DNA from: JBEIUL01 sp044356865
GTDB lineage: Bacteria > Planctomycetota > Phycisphaerae > Phycisphaerales > SM1A02
Direction of reading: 5' to 3'
DNA: 13,983 nucleotides
NCBI GenBank assembly: GCA_044356865.1
Contig: JBIKVN010000064.1
Span: forward strand, 1 to 13,983
The notes under the pieces are model-generated. The model saw only the letters and a list, made by a program, of their open reading frames with translations, made no database searches and had not been told where the DNA came from. Both the position numbers and the translations under genes were made by a program. This document shows, piece by piece, positions 1 through 5,973 of the stretch. Each line of letters opens with the position of its first letter. The stretch's first letter is position 1.

Positions 1-573
1 CGCGACGCGGGCTTCACGCTGTACGCGGTCGAGTCGACGGACGGCGGGTTGACGTGGGGCGAGCCGCGGGCGATCTGGAACGGCAAGGACGTGCACCTCT
101 GCGAACCCGGCCTCGTCGCGAGCCCCGACGGGAAGCGGCACGCAATGCTGCTGCGCGAGAATCGTCGGGCGAAGCAGTCGCATATCTCATTCAGCGACGA
201 CGAGGGCCGCACGTGGAGCGGGCCGCGCGAGGTCGACCCGGCGCTCACCGGCGATCGCCACGTCGCGCGATACCTGCCCGACGGCCGCCTCGTCATCAGC
301 TTCCGCGACACCGCCGCCGACAGTCCCACGAAGGGCGACTGGGTCGCGTGGATCGGCACGTGGGACGACGTCGAGAAGGGCGGACCGGGCCAGTTCCGCG
401 TGCGGCTGAAGGACAATCGGAACGCGTGGGATTGCGCGTATCCCGGCGTGACCGTCCTGCCCGACGGCACGATCGTGGCCCTGACCTACGGACACTGGAC
501 CGCGGGGCAACCGCCGTGGATTCTCGGGGTGCGGTTGACCGCGGCGGAGGTCGAGACGGCCGGGGCACGCTGA
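1..573 (+). CDS. Sialidase-like BNR/Asp-box protein, C-terminal fragment (5' end outside window)
   Basis: The frame is open from base 1 to a TGA at 571-573, giving 190 residues, so the start lies upstream. Two Asp-box (BNR) motifs are visible: STDGGLTW at fragment residues 12-19 and SDDEGRTW at about 65-72. Each sits on a beta-propeller blade in the sialidase fold. The remaining blades are seen as short repeats (LPDGRLVISFRD, LPDGTIVALTY). Proteins of this type in Planctomycetota are usually secreted or surface exo-sialidase-like glycoside hydrolases acting on host or algal glycans, but the catalytic arginine triad cannot be checked here, so activity is unproven. The frame has an internal TTG at 49, but the Asp box upstream of it argues against that being the start. 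The stop lies 3 bases from the end of the convergent dockerin-like gene. Confidence 0.85.
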   Translation, partial: RDAGFTLYAVESTDGGLTWGEPRAIWNGKDVHLCEPGLVASPDGKRHAMLLRENRRAKQSHISFSDDEGRTWSGPREVDPALTGDRHVARYLPDGRLVISFRDTAADSPTKGDWVAWIGTWDDVEKGGPGQFRVRLKDNRNAWDCAYPGVTVLPDGTIVALTYGHWTAGQPPWILGVRLTAAEVETAGAR

Positions 574-576
574 TCG

Positions 577-1377
577 TCAGGGGCACGGACCCCAGCGCGA
601 CAGCAGCATCGTGAGGTCGGCCGCGTCGACCAGGCCGTCGTGGTTCAGGTCCTCGGGCTGTCGCTTCCCGCCGTTGTTCCACGCCCCCAGCAGGATCGCC
701 AGGTCAGCCGCCCCGACCGAGCCGTCGCCGTCGAGATCCGCCGGGCAGCCTGACGAGAAGACCGTCACGCTGTAGTTCGCCACCTGCGTGCACGGGTCCG
801 GGCCGAACGCGAAGAGGCTCCAGTTCGCGCCGTTGAAGAACGAGGCGTTGCTGGTGTAGAAGCCGACGTACTGGGCGTTGCAGGTCGAGACCTGGAAGCC
901 GAAGCTGCCCGTGAAGTTCCAGTTGCGGCACCGCACCGACCAGCCGATGTTGTTGAAGCCCCCGCGGGTGAGCACGTCGGGCAGCGGAATGTCGATCGAG
1001 AAGAAGGCCGCGCTGCCCGGCTTGGCCGCCGGAAGCGTGACTCCGGTGACGGTGGTCGCGAACAGCACGTCGCCCGAGCCGAAGACGAGCCGCGAAGGGT
1101 CACCGTCGTTGAAGGTGAACTCGAGGTCGGTCGTGCCCGGGGTCGTCGCACCGAAGGTGGCGAGGTTGAGCTGGATGCGGCCGAGCGCGACCGGATCGCT
1201 GCTTCCCGTGCCGATCCACCCGCCGTCGCCGTACTTCACGGTGGCCGCATTGGCGGAGTTGAAGGGCGTGAAGAACCCGTTGTCGCTGCCGGCGTCGAAG
1301 ACGACCGACTGGGCCGACGCGGATGAGACGGCGGCGAGGGCAGCGGCGAGCGGAGCGAAATGGGAGCGCTGGACCAT
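577..1377 (-). CDS. Secreted protein with C-terminal dockerin-like (EF-hand type) repeat pair
   Basis: This is a 266-aa protein. Residues 1-22 are a signal peptide (basic start, Ala-rich core, likely cut at SASA/QS), so it is exported. Residues 23-205 are a beta-rich region without a recognised family. The C-terminus holds two dockerin type I-like calcium loops, DLDGDGSVGAADL (about 214-226) and DLNHDGLVDAADL (about 243-255), each followed by a helix (AILLGAWN, TMLLSRWG). Cys211 and Cys265 bracket the pair and could form a disulfide. In cellulosomes dockerins bind cohesins. In planctomycetes such tails are common on secreted proteins and their partner is unclear. The ATG is supported by the signal peptide; there is no Shine-Dalgarno, and a TACCTT hexamer lies 6 nt upstream. 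It converges with the sialidase-like gene. The body's function is unknown. Confidence 0.85.
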   Translation of the reverse strand: MVQRSHFAPLAAALAAVSSASAQSVVFDAGSDNGFFTPFNSANAATVKYGDGGWIGTGSSDPVALGRIQLNLATFGATTPGTTDLEFTFNDGDPSRLVFGSGDVLFATTVTGVTLPAAKPGSAAFFSIDIPLPDVLTRGGFNNIGWSVRCRNWNFTGSFGFQVSTCNAQYVGFYTSNASFFNGANWSLFAFGPDPCTQVANYSVTVFSSGCPADLDGDGSVGAADLAILLGAWNNGGKRQPEDLNHDGLVDAADLTMLLSRWGPCP

Positions 1378-1383
1378 GGCCGG

Positions 1384-1389
1384 AAGGTA
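1384..1389 (-). promoter_or_regulatory. Candidate -10 element (TACCTT) for dockerin-like gene
   Basis: Reading the minus strand, TACCTT ends 6 nt before the ATG of the dockerin-like gene and no Shine-Dalgarno lies between. If it is a -10 box, transcription would begin at or within a base or two of the start codon (leaderless). The same hexamer precedes the gene at 2311. No convincing -35 box is seen. Confidence 0.35.
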
Positions 1390-1419
1390 GTCCCGGTCCC
1401 GGATGTGCCCAAGCGCCTT

Positions 1420-1435
1420 CCTGCGGTTTCGCAGG
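1420..1435. promoter_or_regulatory. Perfect 6-bp inverted repeat in divergent intergenic region
   Basis: CCTGCG-GTTT-CGCAGG is a perfect 16-bp dyad in the 176-bp gap between the divergent dockerin-like and PEP-CTERM-like genes. It could be an operator for a dimeric regulator serving one or both genes, or a small RNA hairpin. No T-run follows, so it is a poor terminator. Short dyads arise by chance in GC-rich DNA. Confidence 0.25.
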
Positions 1436-1487
1436 CTTTGGCGGCTCCGGTAACCTCGCCATCACCGTCTCATTTTGTCGGTTTGGC

Positions 1488-1520
1488 TTGCGTCGGTTCG
1501 CGGACCGTACATAGTAAGTT
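1488..1520 (+). promoter_or_regulatory. Candidate promoter of PEP-CTERM-like gene
   Basis: This AT-richer patch holds TTGCGT (1488-1493) and a run TACATAGTAAGTT (1508-1520) with several overlapping -10-like hexamers (ATAGTA at 17-bp spacing, TAGTAA at 18 bp). The gene's ATG at 1554 follows a GGAG (1543-1546) at about 7-nt spacing, which fits a transcript with a leader of some 30 nt. The exact hexamers are ambiguous. Confidence 0.3.
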
Positions 1521-1553
1521 CGTCCTCATTCCCTTTCCCTTGGAGCCACATCG

Positions 1554-2186
1554 ATGAACCCGAACCCTTCTTCGACCGGTCGTGATCTCGCCGCCGCCCG
1601 CGCCGGCTACGCACTCGCCGCGGGCGCCGCCGCCCTCACCGCGGCCGCCGCCCATGCCGACATCGTCTACTCCGGCGTGCAGGACCTCGCGGTCGGCCAG
1701 TTCTCGTCGCTCAACCTGAACATCGACGGCGACGCGTACAACGACCTCCTCCTGAAGAACTACGTCTTCGGCGGCGGCAACTACATGGGAGCCACCGTCA
1801 ACTTCTTTCCCGGCAAGCTCGTCGGCTTCAACAACGGCTTCGCCTACGCGTCGGCCCTCTCGGCCGGCTTCTCGATCGACGCCTCGTCGGTCGGCCCGAG
1901 CTTCTTCGGTTCGATGGCCTACGGGGCCGTCAACCCCAACGCCCAGTTCAACAACGCCACCAACAAGTACCTCGGGCTTTCCTTCGCGGGCGGGGCGAAC
2001 CTGTACTACGCGTGGGTCCGGGTGAGCATCAACCAGGCCGCGGGCACCTTCACCGTGCACGACTGGGCCTACGACAACTCGGGTGCGGGTATTGCGGCCG
2101 GCACCATTCCCTCGCCCGGCGCCCTCGGCCTGCTGGCGGTCGGGGCCTCGGGCCTCGGGCTGCTGCGCGGCCGCAAGCGCGACTGA
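1554..2186 (+). CDS. PEP-CTERM-like exported protein (sorting motif PSPG)
   Basis: This is a 210-aa protein. Residues 1-35 are a signal peptide with an Ala-rich core, likely cut at AHA/D36. The body contains a calcium-loop-like DGDAYNDLLL (58-67) and Asn/Gly/aromatic-rich beta strands. The C-terminus has the tripartite PEP-CTERM layout: PSPG at 186-189, a hydrophobic helix at about 190-204 and a basic tail RGRKR at 205-209. In the PEP-CTERM/exosortase system such tails are recognised and cleaved by an exosortase, sending the protein to the surface or into exopolymer. Here the acidic Glu of PEP is replaced by Ser, a variant typical of Phycisphaerae-like proteins. The start is supported by GGAG upstream and by the signal peptide. 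A strong terminator follows, so it is probably monocistronic. The molecular role of the body is unknown. Confidence 0.85.
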   Translation: MNPNPSSTGRDLAAARAGYALAAGAAALTAAAAHADIVYSGVQDLAVGQFSSLNLNIDGDAYNDLLLKNYVFGGGNYMGATVNFFPGKLVGFNNGFAYASALSAGFSIDASSVGPSFFGSMAYGAVNPNAQFNNATNKYLGLSFAGGANLYYAWVRVSINQAAGTFTVHDWAYDNSGAGIAAGTIPSPGALGLLAVGASGLGLLRGRKRD

Positions 2187-2209
2187 GCCGGGACATCGAA
2201 GTGGATCGC

Positions 2210-2259
2210 CCCGCGTCCGCGCGGCGGCCGGGATGCCGGCCCGCGCGGACGCGGGTTTT
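2210..2259 (+). terminator. Rho-independent terminator with 15-bp perfect stem
   Basis: The left arm CCCGCGTCCGCGCGG (2210-2224) is exactly complementary to the right arm CCGCGCGGACGCGGG (2241-2255), followed at once by TTTT (2256-2259). The 16-nt loop contains a second small hairpin (CCGG-GATG-CCGG, 2228-2239). It starts 23 nt after the PEP-CTERM-like stop and ends 51 nt before the next gene, so it separates the two transcription units. The U-tract is short but the stem is very stable. Confidence 0.88.
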
Positions 2260-2296
2260 CCGCCGCGACCCGAAGCCGTCGGGCCGCGGCGGCCGA

Positions 2297-2302
2297 TACC
2301 TT
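2297..2302 (+). promoter_or_regulatory. Candidate -10 element (TACCTT) for phosphodiesterase-TPR gene
   Basis: TACCTT ends 8 nt before the ATG at 2311, with no Shine-Dalgarno between. It matches only three of six consensus positions (TA and the final T) but is the same hexamer, at a similar distance, as for the dockerin-like gene. Together with the terminator just upstream, it supports an independent and possibly leaderless transcript. Confidence 0.3.
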
Positions 2303-2310
2303 CCCGAGCC

Positions 2311-4266
2311 ATGGAGATTCCGCAGCCCGCTCGATCGCTGGACGCCCGGCTTCCCCGCCGCGTGCTGCTGGTCGGGTGGGACGCCGCCGACTGGCAGATG
2401 ATCCGGCCGCTGCTCGGGCAGGGGCTCATGCCCACGCTCGAGCGGCTGCTTGCCCGCGGGGCATCGGGCAACCTCGCGACCACGCGGCCCATTCTCTCGC
2501 CGATCCTGTGGAACACCATCGCGACCGGCAAGCGGGCCGAGGCCCACGGGGTGCTCGGCTTCACCGAGCCGGATCCCGACGGGCCGGGCATTCGCACCAC
2601 CGCCAGCACCAGCCGCCGGTGCAAGGCGCTCTGGAACATCCTCACGCAGAGCGGGCTTCGCTCCAACGTGGTCGGCTGGTATGCCTCGCATCCGGCCGAG
2701 CCAATCCGCGGTGCGATGGTCTCGAACCAGGTCGACTTCCGGAAGGACGAGCCGCCGCTTTCGCCGCTTCCTCCCCGCGCCGTGCATCCGGCGGACCTCG
2801 CGGCCGAGCTGGCCGAGTGTCGCGTGCATCCCTCGGAACTCGACGCGACGGCGATCCTGCCGTTCGTGCCCGACGCCGGGCAGGTCGCCCTGCGCGAAGG
2901 GAACCGCCTCGGGAAGCTGCAGCACATGCTTGCCCAGACCGCCACCGTCCACGCGCTGGCGACGCGGCTCATGGCCCGCGACGACTGGGAGTTCACCGCG
3001 GTTTACTACGAGGGCATCGATCGCTTCGGCCACGAGTTCATGGAGTTCCACCCGCCGCGGATGGACCAGGTTTCGGAAGTGGATTTCGCGGCCTATCGCC
3101 ATTGCATGACCGGCATCTACCGGTTCCACGACATGATGCTCGAGGGGCTGCTGGCTCTGGCCGGCGAGGGGACCGCGACGGTCATCGTGAGCGACCACGG
3201 TTACTGGAACGACCATCGTCGGCCCGATCCGTCCGCTTCCGGCGCCAACCCGGTCGCGTGGCACCGCCCGCTCGGGATCTTCGCCGCGGCCGGCCCGGGC
3301 TTGCGCGGCGGCGCCTCGCTGCAGGGCGGTTCGATCCTCGACATCGCCCCGACGGTGCTGGCCCTGCTCGGCCTGCCCGCGGGCGCCGACATGCCGGGCC
3401 GCGTGCTGGCCGAGGCGCTCGACGGGCCGGCGCCCCCGCCGCGGATCGTGTCGTGGGAAGCGGTTCCCGGCGAGTGCGGCCTGCACCCGGCCGAACTGCG
3501 CATCGACCCGGTCGAGGCGAGCGCGGCTCTCGAGCAGCTGGTTGCGCTCGGCTACATCGAGCCGCCTGGAGCCGACCAGGAGAAGACGCGGTGCGACACC
3601 ATCGCGTCGAACCGGATGCAGCTGGCCCAGTCGCTGGCCGACGCGCACGAGCACGCCAAGGCGATCGCGACCCTCGACGGGCTGGATGAGCCGTTTGGCA
3701 GTTCGCCGCTCGTGCGCCTGCTGCGGGCCCAGTGCCGGCACGGCCTCCGCGATTTCGCCGGGGTGCGTCGCGAGATCGAGGATCTCGGTGGCGAGTCGGC
3801 GGTCGGCGGGCCGGCCACGCTGCTGCTCGCCGCGGCGGCGTTCGCCGAGGGCGACCCGCGGTCGGCGCTGGATCGACTCCGGACCGGCGCCGCGTCGTCG
3901 GCCGACGCCGACGATTTCCGCGCGATGCGGGCCCGATGCCACCTCGCGCTCGGCGATCCCGCGGCCGCCGAGGCGGAGGTCGCGGCGATCGTCGAGCGCG
4001 ACCCGGAACACGCCGAGGCGCTGACGCTTCTCGCCGAGTGCCGGTTGCGGGCGGGCGACGCCGAGGGGGCGCTCGCGCACGGCATGGCTTCGGCGGCGCT
4101 CCACCTGGCCAACCCGCGGGTGCATCTCACCATCGGCCGCGCTTTTCTCGCGGTCGGCAGCCCGCGGGAGGCCATCACCGCATTCGAGGCCGCGGTGGCG
4201 ATGGCGCCCGGTTGGGACGAGGCCCGCACCGAGCTCGAGATCGCCCGCGCCGCCGCCGCGAGGTAA
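2311..4266 (+). CDS. Alkaline-phosphatase-superfamily phosphodiesterase/nucleotide pyrophosphatase with C-terminal TPR
   Basis: This is a 651-aa protein. Residues about 17-375 match the type I phosphodiesterase/nucleotide pyrophosphatase fold (two-metal hydrolase). VLLVGWDAADW gives Asp24. TTRPILSPILWNTIATG carries the nucleophile position, probably Ser63 where many relatives have Thr. GIDRFGHEF gives Asp237 and His241, VIVSDHG gives Asp295 and His296, and WHRP gives His318, so the metal-ligand set looks complete. Residues about 430-651 are helical repeats of TPR type (for example 541-575, 570-600 and 604-637, with A/G/P spacing). No signal peptide or membrane helix is seen, so it is probably cytoplasmic. 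The substrate is unknown: phosphodiester, nucleotide or phospholipid-like head group are all possible. An open frame continues upstream to 2083 but runs through the terminator and the previous gene, so the ATG at 2311 is preferred. The TPR tail suggests a protein partner. Confidence 0.88.
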   Translation: MEIPQPARSLDARLPRRVLLVGWDAADWQMIRPLLGQGLMPTLERLLARGASGNLATTRPILSPILWNTIATGKRAEAHGVLGFTEPDPDGPGIRTTASTSRRCKALWNILTQSGLRSNVVGWYASHPAEPIRGAMVSNQVDFRKDEPPLSPLPPRAVHPADLAAELAECRVHPSELDATAILPFVPDAGQVALREGNRLGKLQHMLAQTATVHALATRLMARDDWEFTAVYYEGIDRFGHEFMEFHPPRMDQVSEVDFAAYRHCMTGIYRFHDMMLEGLLALAGEGTATVIVSDHGYWNDHRRPDPSASGANPVAWHRPLGIFAAAGPGLRGGASLQGGSILDIAPTVLALLGLPAGADMPGRVLAEALDGPAPPPRIVSWEAVPGECGLHPAELRIDPVEASAALEQLVALGYIEPPGADQEKTRCDTIASNRMQLAQSLADAHEHAKAIATLDGLDEPFGSSPLVRLLRAQCRHGLRDFAGVRREIEDLGGESAVGGPATLLLAAAAFAEGDPRSALDRLRTGAASSADADDFRAMRARCHLALGDPAAAEAEVAAIVERDPEHAEALTLLAECRLRAGDAEGALAHGMASAALHLANPRVHLTIGRAFLAVGSPREAITAFEAAVAMAPGWDEARTELEIARAAAAR

Positions 4267-4280
4267 CCCGAGCGCGACGA

Positions 4281-4286
4281 TAGACT
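4281..4286 (+). promoter_or_regulatory. Candidate -10 element (TAGACT) for yceI
   Basis: TAGACT lies in the 42-nt gap between the phosphodiesterase stop and the yceI ATG, 22 nt before the start. A start site about 7 nt after it (near 4293) would leave a leader of some 16 nt containing the Shine-Dalgarno. No clear -35 is visible. Confidence 0.35.
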
Positions 4287-4288
4287 CC

Positions 4289-4308
4289 GGCCTTTCCCGA
4301 GGAAGGCC
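4289..4308 (+). promoter_or_regulatory. Hairpin overlapping the yceI ribosome binding site
   Basis: GGCCTTTCC (4289-4297) can pair with GGAAGGCC (4301-4308) around a 3-nt CGA loop, with one bulged T. The right arm is the Shine-Dalgarno (AGGAAGG) and ends directly at the ATG (4309). A transcript read through from the upstream gene could fold this and hide the site, whereas one begun at about 4293 would lack most of the left arm. The pairing is seen in sequence; the regulation is inference. Confidence 0.35.
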
Positions 4309-4932
4309 ATGCGTTCGACCACGATCCTGCTCGCCGCGCTGCTGTCGATTCCGCCCCTCGCCGCGGCCCCGCGTCAGGACGCCGCGGCCCCCGCCTCGAT
4401 CCAGCTTGATCCGGTCCACTCGTTCGCCCTCTTCCGTATCCAGCACCTCGAGGCCGGCCAGTTCTGGGGTCGCTTCAATGCCCTCGAGGGCAGCGTCGCG
4501 TATCCGCTCGACGACTCGGCGGCGCCGATCTTCAACGTGTCGGTCAAGATCGCGAACGCCGATACCGGCAGCGAGAAGCTCGACGGGAACCTGCAGGGCC
4601 CGAACTTCTTCAACGCGATCGAGTTCCCGACCATGCAGTTCGTCTCGGCGACCGGCGACGGTGCCGCGACACGGGTTTCCGAGCGGCACTGGAAAATCAA
4701 GGGCGACCTGACCATCCGCGGCGTGACGCGGCCGGTCGAGGTCGATTGCGTCGTCACCGGCATCGGCAAGGGCCCGCTCGGCAAGAAGGTCGGCTTCGAG
4801 TGCACGCTCGACCTCAAGCGAAGCGACTTCGGCATGAGGTGGGGCATCGAGACGCCGCCGAAAGTGCTCGGCGACGCGGTGCGGCTCGTGATCGGGCTCG
4901 AGGGCGACGAGAAGAAGGCCGCGGCGAAGTGA
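4309..4932 (+). CDS. yceI: YceI-family secreted lipocalin-like protein
   Basis: This is a 207-aa protein, a normal length for the family. Residues 1-20 form a signal peptide (likely cut at LAAA/P), so it is periplasmic or secreted. Family hallmarks are in order: LDPVHSFALFRIQH (33-46), GQFWGRFNALEGSVAY (50-65), LDGNLQGPNFFNAIEFP (91-107), GDLTIRGVTRPV (132-143) and RSDFGMRWG (171-179). YceI proteins form an extended lipocalin-like barrel that binds long polyisoprenoid or amide lipids; some respond to base or stress, but a general role is not settled. A strong Shine-Dalgarno (GAGGAAGG) precedes the ATG. The stop codon TGA overlaps the GTG start of the next gene by 4 nt, so the two are probably translationally coupled and may act together on a lipid at the membrane. 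Confidence 0.92.
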   Translation: MRSTTILLAALLSIPPLAAAPRQDAAAPASIQLDPVHSFALFRIQHLEAGQFWGRFNALEGSVAYPLDDSAAPIFNVSVKIANADTGSEKLDGNLQGPNFFNAIEFPTMQFVSATGDGAATRVSERHWKIKGDLTIRGVTRPVEVDCVVTGIGKGPLGKKVGFECTLDLKRSDFGMRWGIETPPKVLGDAVRLVIGLEGDEKKAAAK

Positions 4933-5966
4933 GCGATCTGGTCGGCTATCTGATGCGGGCCATCGGCCTTCCCGCCGCGTTCGGGGCGGTGTTCGTGGTG
5001 ATTCCGCTCGCGCTCGGCGAGCGGGCGAAGCTCGGGCGATTCGCGCTCGCGGGCGTGGCGTTCGCGATCCTCGCGTCGCTGGCGGTCGAGATCGGCAGCC
5101 CGGCGCTCGTCCGTTCGCTTCCGGCCGGACTCGGTGAGGCATGGGGCGACGCATCGCTCGCGCCCGAGCGCTGGCACCAGGTGGCGTTCGTCGCGATGGC
5201 GGTGCTCGTGGCGTCGATGGCGGGATTGTTCGTCGGACGTGCCGTCTCGGGACCGTGGACGGTCGCCTCGCGCTTCGCCGTCGGGGCGATCGCGGTTGTC
5301 GCGGCCGCGACCGTCGCGTTCGCCGTGCGGTTTCCCGGCGAGGATGCCCGTCGCGAGCTGGTCGAGTTCGCCGTGGCGCTGGCCGCGATCGGCGGGATCC
5401 GGGTCCTGTCCCGCGCCGACGTGCGGCGGCCGTCCGGGCCCGCCGGCCTCGGGGGCGGGATCGTGCTTTGGGGGACCTCGGCGCTGCTCGGCATCCTCGC
5501 CGCGCTCTTCCTGCTGGTGCCGTTCCCCTCGCTCGCGGTCGCGTCGGCGGCGGGCGGGTTCGCGGCGTTGCTCATGGCCGCCGTTTCGGGTTGGGTCGCG
5601 ATCCGCCGCGGCCAGCCCGTGATCGACGGCGCCGGTCTCGCGTCGGTCGGTTTCGGCATCCTCGTCGCGACGCTGGCGTTCGCCGGCCTCGCGTACGGTC
5701 GCGACCGGCTCCCGGAGTGGCTGTGGCTCGCGGTCGCCCTCGCCCCGTGGGCCGGCGTCGCCGCGACGCCGATCGCGAGGGCGTGCGTGCACGCGCCGGC
5801 TTCCATCGCATGGCGGCTCGCGGCGACGGCCGCGGTTCCACTGGCGTTCGCCGCGCCGCATCTTGCCCGCGAGTTCCTGCCGGCGTCCGACGAGACTCCT
5901 CCGGCCGCCGTCGATCCGATGGAAGGCATCTACGGGGACCTCGGCGCCGATCCGGCCTCGAACTGA
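4929..5966 (+). CDS. Polytopic membrane protein of unknown function, coupled to yceI
   Basis: This is a 345-aa protein that I do not recognise. It starts with GTG at 4929 inside GTGA, overlapping the yceI stop; the same frame is open upstream inside yceI, but the 4-nt overlap is the typical coupled start. About ten hydrophobic segments are visible (roughly 8-30, 38-58, 82-104, 114-134, 144-160, 175-198, 200-222, 232-256, 262-283 and 292-312). Loops are short and Arg-poor, apart from RADVRR near 162-167 and AIRRGQ near 224-229. The C-terminal tail is acidic and hydrophilic (DETPPAAVDPMEGIYGDLGADPASN region, 321-345). No transporter signature, catalytic motif or cytochrome-binding histidine pair is evident. 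YceI proteins are sometimes encoded next to b561-type cytochromes, but this protein does not look like one. It ends 7 bases before the convergent CoA transferase gene. Confidence 0.8.
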   Translation: MSDLVGYLMRAIGLPAAFGAVFVVIPLALGERAKLGRFALAGVAFAILASLAVEIGSPALVRSLPAGLGEAWGDASLAPERWHQVAFVAMAVLVASMAGLFVGRAVSGPWTVASRFAVGAIAVVAAATVAFAVRFPGEDARRELVEFAVALAAIGGIRVLSRADVRRPSGPAGLGGGIVLWGTSALLGILAALFLLVPFPSLAVASAAGGFAALLMAAVSGWVAIRRGQPVIDGAGLASVGFGILVATLAFAGLAYGRDRLPEWLWLAVALAPWAGVAATPIARACVHAPASIAWRLAATAAVPLAFAAPHLAREFLPASDETPPAAVDPMEGIYGDLGADPASN

Positions 5967-5973
5967 CCTCGTC

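Noticed and set aside
2083..2310. Upstream extension of the phosphodiesterase gene
   Set aside because: It would overlap the preceding gene and pass through the strong terminator; the extension is Arg/Pro-rich and non-conserved in style.
1470..2996. Minus-strand open frame of about 500 codons
   Set aside because: It is antisense to the PEP-CTERM-like gene, terminator and phosphodiesterase, with no recognised motif.
2050..5154. Long open frame on the minus strand (over 1000 codons)
   Set aside because: It is antisense to the phosphodiesterase and yceI genes, crosses the terminator, and its translation is an Arg/Gly/Pro-rich mix without motifs, as expected from high-GC antisense.
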